Positions 53,455 to 64,000 of a stretch of DNA of 64,000 nucleotides are shown here, in pieces. The DNA is taken from assembly GCA_964019695.1 (NCBI GenBank), contig OZ026514.1, positions 101,973,845 through 102,037,844 of the forward strand, written 5' to 3'. The stretch is from Loripinus fragilis (Eukaryota > Mollusca > Bivalvia > Lucinida > Lucinidae). Under the pieces are notes generated by a model. The model worked only from the letters and a program-made list of their open reading frames with translations. It did not search any database and was not told the DNA's origin. Positions within the stretch are counted from its first letter, which is position 1; each line of letters opens with the position of its first letter. A program made the translations under genes and the position numbers.

Positions 53455-55221
53455 AATCATTAGACCTAATTGCTATTACTCACTCTGATATTCTAAATTT
53501 GATGATAATGGAGTTAGACTTAATCAGAAATAAAATTGTTTCTTTTTTTCTTTCTCTTTTTTGTTGTCATGTTTGTCTTCTAAGTACAGTTAAACACGAA
53601 TATTACACTGTTATCTGAAAGTCGGACGGATAATGTTTGCTGGAAATTTTGTTGTATTATAGGGAATATATATGCATCGGTAAGTATTTAACTTGTAAGC
53701 ATTTTCCTCTTCATGCTTCTTTCCTCATGTATGTTCATATAAATTTGTATCTTTCATTTCCTCGTGACTGTTCGAAGATACTCAAATCTTTCATATCTTG
53801 TAAATGTTGTAGAAATAAAGTCTATCCGCGGTTGTACGGCATCAGAAGCTTTGTGTCCGTTTCTCCTAAAAATCAATCACATGTATAGTTCCCTAAATTA
53901 TTTACTTACGAAGAAAAGTGTCATAAGCATTGTTTATACCGATTGATATATAAAAATAAATCGTTTTTCAAATCCTTGAATACGAATAAATTTGTCGACG
54001 AACTGTCTTCAAATGTGTCGACGAACTGTCTTCAATTCTGTCGGTGAACTGTCTTCAAAATAGGTGTCGGCGAATTGTCTTGTCGGTGAACTGTCTTGCA
54101 CCCGTGGGACTACCCCTGCATAATCCAGATTCTTTGATAATATCAGAAAGTTTCGTCTGACGGAAGAAACATTTTCAGTGCATGTATTCAGCCATAAAGC
54201 GTGTATTTCATTGCATTAAATTGACTTTAACCAAAGATTGGACTACTCAAGTTTCATTTTCTTCATATTTTTCTTCAATAAAGAAAACCATTTCGATCCA
54301 GTTACTTGAAATATAAAGTGTCCGTATTATTCCAGTCGATTTTTGTATGTCGGGAAAATACAGACGCAGTGTTTTTATTTTTATTTTCTCTTCGCACTGA
54401 TATAATTTTCTCAATTGCTTTAGAAAAACGTATATTTTAGATCAAATAAAGCTATGGGAATGCAAGTTGAAGACCAATTATGATATGTTAAGATAACAAA
54501 AAGCACGGTTCCAAATCTTCATAGCCATTATTGACGTGGTGCCTCAGGTCAACAAAACTGTGCTATTTGTACAGAATAACTGAAGGATAGCATGCCTGGG
54601 CACCAAAATATTTGCTGAGGATCAAACCATGTTCCCAGATGCATCAAACTACAAGGCACCAGAATAAAAAAAGGAAGAATCAACAGTTTTTTCAAAATTA
54701 CCTATGCAACAAGGCTATACATTGTCAGTATTTACCCTAATGGAAATTGTATATGTCCGTATTTTCCCTGTCTATGTCCGTAGTTTCCCTACCTCGTCCG
54801 CATTTACCCGAATTTGGGTCCCTTGCATTTTTGCTAAGTTGCCTGGTTTTCGGACCATATATCGTCTGTTCCCTTGGTGCAGGGTACAGTGATGGCATTA
54901 CGCAAGTATAAAACCTGGTACCTGAATCTATAACTCCTGCCAGATAACGACAATGGCTTATGAAACGTGGGCGTGTAAAAATCGTCCGTATTTACCCGGA
55001 TTGACCCTACATCCTCTTTTCAGCAACCACTGAGAAACAATGTGCAGATTCCATATCATCGTAAACTATCTTGATCTTGCCCTTGCAAAACTGTTTCCTT
55101 ATTCGTTTTCCATATCGGGCCTTGTGGCACAATTTTCCAATCAGATAAAGGAAATAGAGCCTTATTTTTTGAGGTGAATACCAAATATATTTCATCGACT
55201 GTGTTGTAAACATCAGAAGTT

Positions 55222-55290
55222 TCCGGTATCTAGATTTACCGGAAAGACTCGAATTACCGGAAAGACTGCCGAAATACCGGAAAGACCAAA
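55222..55290. repeat. three short direct repeats, TACCGGAAAGAC
   Basis: TACCGGAAAGAC occurs three times at spacings of about 24-27 bp. Flanking sequence is unremarkable. Confidence 0.75.
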
Positions 55291-55970
55291 GAATAAGGAA
55301 ACATTGATTAGTGCTGTAGCGAAAACTTTTATTGATTAATGACTAGGCCACGAGGTCAGGTCGTACGCTCTAAATAACCATACAAATAATACAGACTCAG
55401 CCACTATCGTATTAGTAACCAGAGTAATTGTGTATGTCGTTTGATTTCCGCTGAGCTACATTTATCTGTCTTAAGTGCTGAGACGATAAGTTCTGATAAG
55501 ATGTCAATAGATATTTCGGACACACTTTAGTTACTTTATTTTGTTAAGAAAATGTCAGAACACCGATATGACATAAGAATATCGGAAAGCTGTGTTGATC
55601 CGAATCCGTTAATGGTCGAAAGACAGGACCCAGACAACTTTCCCCGTTTGCAGAGGCGGGAACGGTGCGCAAAGGAAATAGCCGCATTTGTCTTTAAAAC
55701 TACATCTAACCAATGTTACACTTAATATGTAACATTAATAAGAATGTAAATTCATACAGAAGAGAAACCATATATCTGTACATGTAATTTCCTATTTGGG
55801 CAAGTTTAAAAAAAAATGTGACCGTTCAATATTTTTATCCCCATGCTCTTAGTATTGAATATTTTTATTTAAATTTATCCCTCAAAGGTGTGTTTTGATA
55901 CCCATTCATTTGGTGCCAAATTTGAAATAAATCAAACGACAAATAAAAAAGATATGTCATTAAAACCACC
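55291..55970. other. no gene recognised
   Basis: AT-rich intergenic sequence. Confidence 0.4.
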
Positions 55971-55976
55971 CCAAAA

Positions 55977-57969
55977 TGTCAGGAGTGTAACGCTTTTTGT
56001 GTGACATTTTTTCACCATGTGAATGTTCTAAGGAATATATTAGTAAACATAGTGATATTACACCAGTTTAAGCTTTTGTGTATCATAAATTGACATGTTG
56101 TAGATAAAATACATAAAGCAGGGCTCTTTATATAATCTACCTATTGATATAACATGTCATTTTGGAGACATGCCCTTCAAAATTTACATGAGGTAAAAAA
56201 ACAATGCTTCTTCCAATATTAACTGCTACAAGTTAACTATACATGCTACATATATGTAACTTGGTCACAGCACAAACAGACATGCGCAACATCAACTGAA
56301 GCTAGGATTTTGATCCTAACTTCACTTCACATGGGTATGCGTTTCTTCAAATTTAACAACCCACTGATGTCAGGAGTGTAACACATTGTGTTTACCTTCT
56401 CACCATCTTTCTGTATACTGCCCAATACCTATATTTTTCTGTTTTCCAGGAACACATCCCCACTCTAGATAATCAGCAAAATTTACTTGCTGCATCAGAG
56501 GATTGAATTTCCTCACAGAGCATGATTTATGATGTCAGGAGTGTAACACCTGTAATTTTGTTGCATGTTCTTCAGTGTAGGTGATGAAATACATGATTTT
56601 AGCTCAAAGTAACCAAATATTATGATAATGCAGACATTTTCCTAGCAGTGGAAACTTGTTTCTTTCCTACTATAACAAAAAATGCCAGTTATTTTTTGTA
56701 AAAAGGCTAATTTTTAATATAATAGCCATTTTGTAGGTAAAAAATAATATGCATAAATAGAAAGATAGTGGTCAGTGTTTTTTTCACCATGAGATTATTC
56801 CTCTACCTTACAAATGAAACCATCAAATAATGATAAAAACTTCTTAATAATGTATTTACATGTTGATAATGATAATAAATACTAATTGTTACACTCCTGA
56901 CATTTTTATAATTAATAGAGATATATCTTTACTAACCCTTCTAATCTAAGAGGCATTTCAACGAATGACCTCAGCATCAATTAGAAATAGAAAAGCTATT
57001 TATAAAACTTTCTTGTATCAGGATATCAATGAGAAAAATTAAGGGGCTAGAGGATTTTCTCAGCTGAAGATCAAGGAACCAAGAAATCCGCTTCAGAAGG
57101 AATAAATAATTATATAGGGAAAAGGTAAAAACTAATCTAGTTGAGATGACAAAATAAAAAATATCATCATATAAGACTGACTGTCATGTAAAGTGGTGAG
57201 AAAAGTTCATGGATCAAGACAAATACTTCTGTCTTTTCATGTCAGGAGTGTAACAACTTTAAATTTTGTTCATTTGATAGTTCGAAGTCTGTTTTTGTTT
57301 GTAAAAATCCTTTAGTAGTATTTTTTTAAAAATGTTTTAAACTAAAAGTGTACACACTGTTCTAAGTAGTAGGGAGGCACTACATTTTGATTGAATATTC
57401 TATCAAGACAAGCTTTTTAGTGCTGATGATCTTGAGTATTTCAAGATAAACAGCAGTCAAGTTATCAACTTTCATCGAAAGCAAGTTATATAATGCTGTG
57501 AAAAATAGTATACCATCACACTATATGTTACCAAAATGAGCATGATATTTCAGAAATATATAGTATGTATGAAATATAGATTGTCTATATAAACATACTT
57601 GTACCAGTCAGGGGTGTAACAATATAGATATAGTTTTATACTTGTGTTACTTCAGACTGCTTTTTTCTGAAGTTTATTGTTCATTTTTGGTCTTTTAAAG
57701 CAGTTCATAAACAACATTTTACAGCATTGGAATCATGCTGTTGTCACCTTATTTTCTCATAATGGCTGAATTCTTCGTCTGGTAAATATTTTCTGACCCA
57801 AACATTACAAATGGCTTGAATAGTGGTAACCACCACCTGTATGTCATTTGGGTGTCATATGAAAAACCCCAAATCATATGAGATCATTTTAAGCAGTTGC
57901 TTGGTAACAGAAGAAATGATATTTTATCTTTGAAATAAATAAAAAGCAATGAATGTCAGGAGTGTAACA
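55977..57969. repeat. dispersed 16-bp motif TGTCAGGAGTGTAACA, seven copies
   Basis: Copies begin at 55977, 56368, 56533, 56887 (inverted), 57240, 57606 (one or two changes) and 57954. The steps are about 391, 165, 354, 353, 366 and 348 bp. Between the motifs I see no similar sequence beyond a few bases, so this is not an ordinary tandem array. Purpose unknown: a decayed ~350-bp satellite, subterminal motifs of an element, or a spaced binding site are all open. Confidence 0.85.
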
Positions 57970-59016
57970 TTTTATTTCATAACACAGTGTTTTTATAATG
58001 TCCAGCATTAGAAAGCTAGACATCCACACCCAAAAAGGCTAATGTTTTCTTCTTCTATAGATCCTAACGTCTGCAAATCAATGAGTTTTCTTTTAATATG
58101 GGCTTTAATATCAAAGATTTAAAAACTTAAAGCTCTACATGCTGGAAAATCCTTGCCAAATTTTATAAAAAGTATCATTAATTTCAAAAACATGTTTTAA
58201 ACACGCCAGTTTTGATGCCAAACGTGGTTTATAATATCCAGTTCATCATATTAGGTCAAAATTTCAGGACTTAATAATTTGCTTGATGTTTTTATGACCT
58301 TGAATAGAATAGATAAATTTGGGTAATAAATCTCTTAATAATCTTAATCAAGAGGTTGATAAAAGAAAACTACAAATACTATATACAAAAAACTTAAAAT
58401 TTGTCAAAATTCAGGATATAGGGAAACTTATGTTACAAAAAAGAAAGCTCTGGCATAATGTTTATTTTTGAACCCCAATGTCACACTTTGGTCACATTTT
58501 TTTTAAACTTGCCCATTTGTAAGCTTCATTAAAAACCCAGTTCACAAAATGTACCCTCTGTCAAACCTATTGGTTAAATTTAACTATTTTGTTCACAGAA
58601 ACTCTTGGCCACAAAGTTATTGCTTTAAGTTAATGCTTAAATCATCTCTGTAAAACGTATGCTGATTTTCATCCAAGAGCAACATTAATAATTTAGCTGG
58701 CTACGTATTCTAGACATACAACTTCGTTTCTGGACCTCACTTGTTATCGGCTGAACAAAAGGGCTGCCAGAGCTCTAGAAAGCTCAGCCAGTTTCTATAG
58801 AAGCTAGCTGATCTGGATCCACACTGTTTTCAAGGAAACCAGAATATGGGATCAGAAAGATAATGATAATACATGATTTTTATAACACAATCTATGATTT
58901 ACAGACCTCCATGCTGTCTGTGTCAGACTGAACATATGCTAAATGAGTTCAATTTTCATATTAGCATGATTAGTAATACTGGGAAAAAATTGTTCTAACT
59001 TAATCGTCAGAGAATA
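57970..59016. other. no gene recognised
   Basis: AT-rich intergenic sequence. Confidence 0.4.
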
Positions 59017-59185
59017 AGCCAGGCCTCCAGATAAGAGTGTGTATTGGTAAAATATTTTCTTTATTTCTCATCCAAAACATATGTTGTGGGTACTCAAAAG
59101 AACCGTCTCAATAAGACTGTTCTTTTGAGCACCCAAAACACATGTTTAAATTAACAGGTAAGAAAATAATTAAAATTTTACCCAA
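59017..59185 (-). mobile_element. hairpin-H MITE copy, inverted
   Basis: CCAGGCCTCCAGATAAGAGT at the left, AAAACATATGTTGTGGGTAC, then the palindrome CTCAAAAGAACCGTCTCA / TAAGACTGTTCTTTTGAG. Confidence 0.8.
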
Positions 59186-59484
59186 ATAAAATTTCCATAT
59201 CTGGATCTATGATAAGCAAGTTGATACATAGCATTAGCAAGTGGTTAATTTTTCTAATTTTGATCCCTGATGTATTCCTTAACAGATTCTAGATTCTGTT
59301 CTTGTTGGGATAATAGCTATTGGGCTCTATTCAGCTGTCCTATTTTTGCCCGGCCATGCTGTAATGATGAAACATTTCTTTGATCACGTTTTCCTGGATG
59401 ACAATCATGTGGAACAGGCTCAGGCGACGTGAATGGGTGCTCACAGCCCCTGGATATCTTCCTATTAACAAGGTATGTTGTAAG

Positions 59485-59649
59485 TACAGTAAAACTGCCA
59501 CTAAAAATAGACAAAACAAAGATCCTAAGGACAAATGGTAGCTTAATGAAGGGAAGTATTGCAGATTGACCTGCATTAAGCAATAATTGGTTTTGAAAAC
59601 CAATTTTTGGCTTTTTTGAGAGTGGCGGTTTTACACAGGTTTTACTGTA
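59485..59649. mobile_element. short Tc1/mariner-like MITE, TA target
   Basis: TACAGTAAAACTGCCACTA at the left and AGTGGCGGTTTTACACAGGT with TTTACTGTA at the right. It shares ends and the GTATTGCAGATTGACC phrase with 13947-14235. Confidence 0.8.
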
Positions 59650-59913
59650 TTTCTTTCTTCTCAGTGATTGGGCCAAACAAAACAAAATTGTGTTTCAGGT
59701 GACACGAAATCTCAAAATATAGAATGTAGGTAGGAAACTATTTTTATTTCGTTAAAAGTTTTTACATGAGAAGATGGGAAGCGATATGGCCAAACTGGGA
59801 AATCCCCTAAAACTGCTTTAAAAAAGTTGCTATGGGAAAAATTAGACACAGTTGGGTAACCTGAAACGCAACTTTTTATTTTAGGACTTATGAGCTTAAC
59901 TCTTTCCTTGTTA

Positions 59914-60321
59914 CATGGGTGAAAGTTTTCAGGATTATTCCTGAATTCAGGATTTTGAGGCTGACTTTCCATAGAAAGTCAGCCTCAAAATGCTGAATTT
60001 AGCAGATTATAATAGCATCTCTCATTTACCTTCACTTTCTCTTATGACGATTAACCTTTTGTTTGTTTGTTTGATTTGCTTTTTTACGTCCCATCAACAA
60101 TCTTTCAGTTATATTGAGACGGGTCTTCCTGGGTTGAACCAGTACTAAGCTAGGATAAATGTGTCTTGCTCAAGGACCACAACGCAGTGACGCCGGTGAG
60201 GCTCGAACCGGCGGCCCTTCGGTCTCGAGTCAACAATTAACCTTTTAAACTGAAAATTGTTGGTATGCTAGTTTTAATAACTGAAGTTCAGGATTTTTCA
60301 AATTTTGAACTTTCACCCATG
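59914..60321. mobile_element. MITE with 6-bp target duplication, holding a SINE
   Basis: CATGGGTGAAAGTT and AACTTTCACCCATG ends, with TTGTTA directly outside on both sides (59908-59913, 60322-60327). It contains a hairpin at 59953-59990 with 17-bp arms (TTTTGAGGCTGACTTTC). A minus-oriented SINE at 60058-60233 is inserted in it. Confidence 0.85.
60058..60233 (-). mobile_element. tRNA-derived SINE, family B, inverted
   Basis: Read on the minus strand: a B-box-bearing head fragment (GCCGGTTCGAGCCTC), CCTTGAGCAAGACACA, TTAGTACTGGTTCAACCCAG, GATGGGACGTAAAAAAGC and a CAAACAAACAAAC tail. The A box is missing, so it is 5'-truncated. Confidence 0.75.
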
Positions 60322-60457
60322 TTGTTAGTAGTGACTTCTGTCATTGGCTCGGAGGGGGACATGTCATGTTTTCTTAAATCTCAATCTAGTTTTAATTTTG
60401 GAACGCAATTAACACATTTTTTTAGTGTTTAATAATTACATGTATTGTCAATATTTT

Positions 60458-60545
60458 CTTATCCATCAGTTTAAATATTTTTTTTGAAGTGCTCAAAAGA
60501 ACCATCTGACTGAGATTTTTCTTTTGAGTAGCTCCAACATATACA
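60458..60545. mobile_element. hairpin-H fragment
   Basis: TTCTTATCCATCAGTTTAAA, GTGCTCAAAAGAACCATCTG and TTCTTTTGAGTAGCTC; the outer right part is lost. Confidence 0.65.
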
Positions 60546-60645
60546 TGGGTGAAAGTTTTCAGGATTATTCCTGAATTCAGGATTTTGAGGATGACTTTCC
60601 ACAGAAAGTAATCCTCAAAATGCTGAATTAAGGAGAGTATATTAG
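60544..60645 (+). mobile_element. partial second copy of the CATGGGTGAAAG MITE
   Basis: Repeats the first ~95 bp of 59914-60321, including the hairpin (60583-60620) with changed bases on both arms. The right end is absent. Confidence 0.8.
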
Positions 60646-61017
60646 CTTCTCTGATTTGTTTACAGTCTGTCTAAGGACAAATGACCATTTAATCTTGAAA
60701 TTGTGGCTATTTAGTGAGCATACTGCAAGTTTGAAGGCCTGTAGGAAATATATTGTCATATATAGCCAACTGTGGATACCCATCAAGTTTGTAGGCTTGG
60801 GAACTTTGTTTTACAAATATCACTCCTTTTGTTTTTTCCAGATCTATAAGAAAAAGATGGTTCTTGCCAAAGATATAACTAACAAAGTTCTGTGTTCACC
60901 TGTAGCGGCCATGGATCATTGTAAAACTCTTCTTTCATTTGTGTGACCCGGAGTAGATCTCTAGTCTTTCATCTGTCATATAATCTTGTCATTTTTTAAT
61001 GTTAAATTTGTATGGGT
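60646..61017. other. no gene recognised
   Basis: A 96-codon ORF lies here. It has no domain or codon pattern that supports a gene. Confidence 0.4.
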
Positions 61018-61305
61018 CAGGCCCCCAGATAAGAGTGCATAACTTAAAATTATTTTTCTTATTCCTCAGCCAAAACATATGTTGTGGGTACTCAAAAGAA
61101 CCGTCTCATTGGCCAAGTTAAGCAAAAAATTTCAGCGTAAACTTGCGATTATTTTCTTATCCATCAGTTTAAACATGTTTTGGGTGCTCAAAAGAACTGT
61201 CTAATTGAGACGGTTCTTTTGAGTACCAACAACATATGTTTTGGTTGAGAATTAAGAAAGTAATTTTCAGTTACACACTCTTATCTGGGGCCTGGTTTTA
61301 TTTGG
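61018..61305. mobile_element. two hairpin-H copies joined head to head
   Basis: An inverted half copy (61018-61112, CAGGCCCCCAGATAAGAGTG to GAACCGTCTCATTG) runs directly into a nearly complete plus copy (61116-61305) ending in ACACTCTTATCTGGGGCCTG. Confidence 0.75.
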
Positions 61306-61324
61306 CCAGCCCATGCGATATTGG

Positions 61325-61425
61325 AACTTATCTCTTTCCTTACTAGCGCCACTTTTGTTGTCTGCTGATAACTTTTGAAAAGAGTTTGGACAACAGTCGC
61401 CGCTAGCAAGGAAACAGATAATTTT
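61325..61425. repeat. imperfect palindrome
   Basis: CTTTCCTTACTAGCG..TTGTTGTC against GGACAACAGTCGCCGCTAGC and AAGGAAACAGAT. Confidence 0.5.
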
Positions 61426-61489
61426 CAAATAAGCTGTGGTACCTTATGGCAGCAGGTTTTGCTGAGGCAATCAATCATTTGAATTCAGT

Positions 61490-61688
61490 TTAACTCTTTG
61501 CCTGCTAGCAGCAAGTTTTGTCCTCTGCTGGAAATGTTTACAGTTTGGACCCAGATCAGGTCTAATGGTACGTCTGATGTTGATCCAATCTATTTTGGCT
61601 CAGAAAGTGTTCCTGAAAGTGGTTAGTTATCAAAAAAATTATCAGGGGACAAAATAGCAGACAAAATTACCCAGCCCTTAAAGAGTTG
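61490..61688. mobile_element. MITE with TTAACTCTTT ends, copy 1
   Basis: TTTAACTCTTTGCCTGC at the left and GCCCTTAAAGAGTTGAG at the right; GTTTTGTCC and GGGGACAAAA blocks lie inside the ends. Confidence 0.6.
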
Positions 61689-61984
61689 AGCATTCTTAAT
61701 TAAAAGATATATTGTCTTATGCAGCAGATGACCTTTTCTTTTGTAACAGTTCTTTTCAAGAGCTGCATAGGTTAATACTTCATGTTGATCTTCTGCTGGC
61801 AGACATTTTTTCAAATGAATTAATTTGACACTCTGACAGGGTTTCTGAAATTTTTTTCATATTTTTTTTTTTTTAAATCATCTGCTGACTACAAAAAACA
61901 ACATATAAAATATCCACCATTCAAAAGATGTCAGGTTTTCTAATGTCATGGCTTTTTTTAGACAATGGACAGAATTACCTCTTT

Positions 61985-62040
61985 ATACCCCCGGTACGAA
62001 GTATATAGGGGGTATATAGTTTTTGCCTTTTCTGTAATTA

Positions 62041-62075
<35 letters not shown>

Positions 62076-63665
62076 TTGTTTGTTTGTCTGTAACCTTTTT
62101 TTTTCGTCAAAGATTTCTCAGCAACTACTTGGGTTAGGATTCTGAAATTTGGTACAAAGCTTGATAGTGATGAGTTGTATTGTGTAACAAAAGAACAGCC
62201 ACATATTGCTTATCAGTCCCTTTATTTGTTCATTTTTCTTTCTCTCCAATGGAAAAATTTTTCGTCAAAGATTTCTCAGCAACTACTTGGGTTAGGATTC
62301 TGAAATTTGGTACAAAGCTTGATAGTGATAAGTTGTATTGTGTAACAAAAGAACAGCCACATATTGCTTATCAGTCCCTATATTTGTTCATTTTTCTTTC
62401 TCTCCAATGGAAAAATTTTTCGTCAAAGATTTCTCAGCAACTACTTGGGTTAGGATTCTGAAATTTGGTACAAAGCTTGATAGTGATGAGTTGTATTGTG
62501 TAAGAAAAGAACAGCCACATATTGCTTATCAGTCCCTTGATTTGTTCATTTTTCTTTCTCTCCAATGGAAATTTCAGTCACAGATTTCTCAGCTCCTATT
62601 GGAGCCAGTGTTTTCAAATTTTGTGTACATCTTCAGGATGGCAAAGTGTACTGTGTAAATGGAAATTAAGATGCTAATCCTCATTTTGCCTTCTTTTTTC
62701 AAATTTTCATTTTTTCCTTTTTTCTCTCTTATATAATACATATGGACATTTTTTCTGTCAAAGATTTCTCAGCAACCACTTGAGTTAGGACTCTGAAATT
62801 TAGTACAAAGCTTGATAGTGATTAGTTGTATTATGTAAGAAAAGAACAGCCACATATTGCTTATCAGTCCTTTTATTTGTTCATTTTTCTTTCTCTCCAT
62901 TGGAAATTTCTGTCACAGATTTCTCAGCTCCTATTGGGGCCATTGTTTTCAAATTTCTTGTACACCTTCAGGAAGGCAAAGTGTACTGTGTAAATGGAAA
63001 TTAAGATGCTAATCCTCATTTTGCTTCTTTTTTCAAATTTTCATTTTTTCCTTCTTTCACTCTTATATAATACATATAGACAATTTTTCTGTCAAAGATT
63101 TCTCAGCAACTACTTGAGTTAGGATTCTGAAATTAGGTACAAAGCTTGATAGTGATTAGTTGTATTGTGTAACAAAAGAACAGCCACATATTGCTTATCA
63201 GTCCCTTTATTTATTCATTTTTCTTTCTCTCCAATGAAAATTTCTGTCGCAGATCTCTCGGCTCCTTTTGGAGCCAGTGTTTTCAAATTTAGTGTACACA
63301 AAGCTCATTTGGCTTCTTTTTCAATTTTTCCTTCTGTCACTCCTATATAACACATATGGACGTTTTTTGTCAGAGTTTTCTTAGCAAGTACTTGATTTAG
63401 GATTATGAAATTATTTGTGTACTTTCAGGTAGGAGAAGTGTATTGTGTAAATGAAAACTAAGGTGCTAATCCTCATTTTGCCTTCTTTTTTCAAATTTTC
63501 AATTTTTCCTTCTGTCACTCTTATATAACACATATGGACATTTTTCATCAAAGTTTTCTTAGAAACTACTTGATTTAGGATTATGAAATCTTTGACAATT
63601 TTGTCTTTTCTCTGAAAGTGTTACAACCTCTGATGGCTACCGCCGGGGGTATGTGAGCTTTGCTC
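61985..63665 (-). mobile_element. tandem-repeat element, inverted copy of 15359-18593
   Basis: TACCCCCGGTACGAAGTATA at the left, a TGTC microsatellite (62042-62096), then about ten units of about 160 bp (TCTCAGCAACTACTTGGGTT, GGTACAAAGCTTGATAGTGA, ACAGCCACATATTGCTTATC; alternating with a CAGCTCCTATTGGAGCC variant), and CCGCCGGGGGTATGTGAGCT at the right. Uninterrupted, unlike the other copy. ORFs of 60-106 codons across the units are repeat by-products. Confidence 0.85.
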
Positions 63666-63690
63666 ACTTCTTGCTATATTTATTGCTGCC

Positions 63691-63897
63691 TTTTAACTCT
63701 TTACCCTTTGTTTTTTTTTTTGTCATCTGCTTTTTTTTTTCAAAATCAACTTTTTTGAAAAATTCTTTCAGGAATACCATCAGGGTGTCAAATAGTTTGT
63801 ATTCAGATCAGGTCAGACATTTTGTCAGGCCTGATCTGAGTCCAAACTGTTTGCAAAATTTATCAGGAGATGACACTAGGAGATAAAAGAGTTAAAA
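63691..63897. mobile_element. MITE with TTAACTCTTT ends, copy 2
   Basis: TTTTAACTCTTT at the left and AAAGAGTTAAAA at the right, with an inner hairpin CAGATCAGG..CCTGATCTG. Related to 61490-61688. Confidence 0.65.
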
Positions 63898-64000
63898 TTG
63901 AGTTTGGGAGAAATCACAGGCATTTGCTTCTGCTATGGTATGCCATGTATATGCCTGACACATGGTTCCTGACATTGTTCTAGAACTGTAATAAAGCTTT
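63898..64000. other. no gene recognised
   Basis: Unassigned sequence to the window edge. Confidence 0.4.

Larger units (their letters stand above)
50184..54103. mobile_element. Mutator-like element (MULE), 3.92 kb
   Basis: Terminal inverted repeats at 50184-50298 and 53989-54103 (115 bp each). The inner 108 bp match without a single difference; the outer 7 bp share only the first GG, one internal C, and little else. GTGGGACT stands directly outside both ends (50176-50183, 54104-54111), an 8-bp target duplication as made by MULEs (8-11 bp). The repeats consist of internal units of GACAGTTCACCGACA / GACAGTTCGTCGACA. Inside are a MULE transposase C-terminal ORF, copies of MITE-1, MITE-2 and a GCGGATCC element, and a 60-bp tandem repeat. 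Confidence 0.9.
49988..55007. mobile_element. DNA transposon with TA target, 24-bp identical terminal repeats
   Basis: The ends are identical for 24 bp, starting GGGTCAATCCGGGTAAATAC, and both are flanked by TA (49986-49987, 55008-55009). Near the ends are extra copies of GTCCGTATTT/GTAAATACGGAC-like motifs (50018-50031, 54755-54815). Without the Mutator-like element inside it would be about 1.1 kb. No transposase of its own seen, so it is probably non-autonomous and Tc1/mariner-like. Confidence 0.8.

Noticed and set aside
60656..60946. 96-codon ORF
   Set aside because: No domain, no splice context, AT-rich intergenic composition.
62180..62658. overlapping ORFs of 93 and 106 codons
   Set aside because: Read the same unit of the tandem-repeat element two or three times.

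Overview
The window looks like animal nuclear DNA, most likely from a bivalve mollusc. The grounds are AT-rich, intron-rich, gene-poor DNA, a single spliced animal transporter gene, and dense interspersed repeats of the kind bivalve genomes carry: tRNA-derived SINEs, hairpin MITEs, and elements with minisatellite cores ending in ACAG-type microsatellites. The organism assignment is inference; nothing here is diagnostic of a species.

The only convincing host protein gene is on the minus strand. It has twelve coding exons between 37628 and 10853, plus one probable 5' UTR exon at 38591-38665. The exons together encode an MFS transporter of about 516 residues, recognisable as SLC49A4/DIRC2, a lysosomal membrane transporter. 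All junctions are GT/AG and all phases agree except between coding exons 5 and 6, where one nucleotide or a small exon is unaccounted for. The introns are full of transposon remains, and two MITEs lie within about 15-25 nt of splice sites. A tRNA-Asp(GTC)-like gene is at 340-411 (minus).

Layout. 1-10850: intergenic, with a tRNA, a 2.4 kb fold-back element (3358-5759), a decayed LINE (about 6985-8300) and dispersed repeats. 10853-38665: the SLC49A4-like gene, whose introns hold a minisatellite element nested in another tandem-repeat element (15359-18593), a ~500 bp-period repeat, SINEs and many MITEs. 38666-49980: intergenic, dominated by a 5.85 kb inverted-repeat element (40403-46252). That element holds a 2 kb element with dense CGTACGAT-like motifs, which itself holds a smaller element. 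49988-55007: an element with 24-bp identical terminal repeats and a TA target, interrupted by a 3.9 kb Mutator-like element with 108-bp perfectly identical terminal repeats, a GTGGGACT target duplication and an intact 180-codon transposase C-terminal ORF. 55008-64000: intergenic, with a 16-bp motif recurring at roughly 350-bp spacing, hairpin MITEs, and a minus-oriented copy of the tandem-repeat element seen at 15359-18593.

Repeat family names are local to this annotation. rep-A contains TCTAAGGCGG. rep-B contains CATTGATAAGTTAGGGGT. MITE-1 has GAGCCGC ends. MITE-2 has GGCCTCGACGCG ends. hairpin-H is a palindrome built on CATATGTTTTGG and TGAGACGGTTC. All boundaries of repeats are read by eye.
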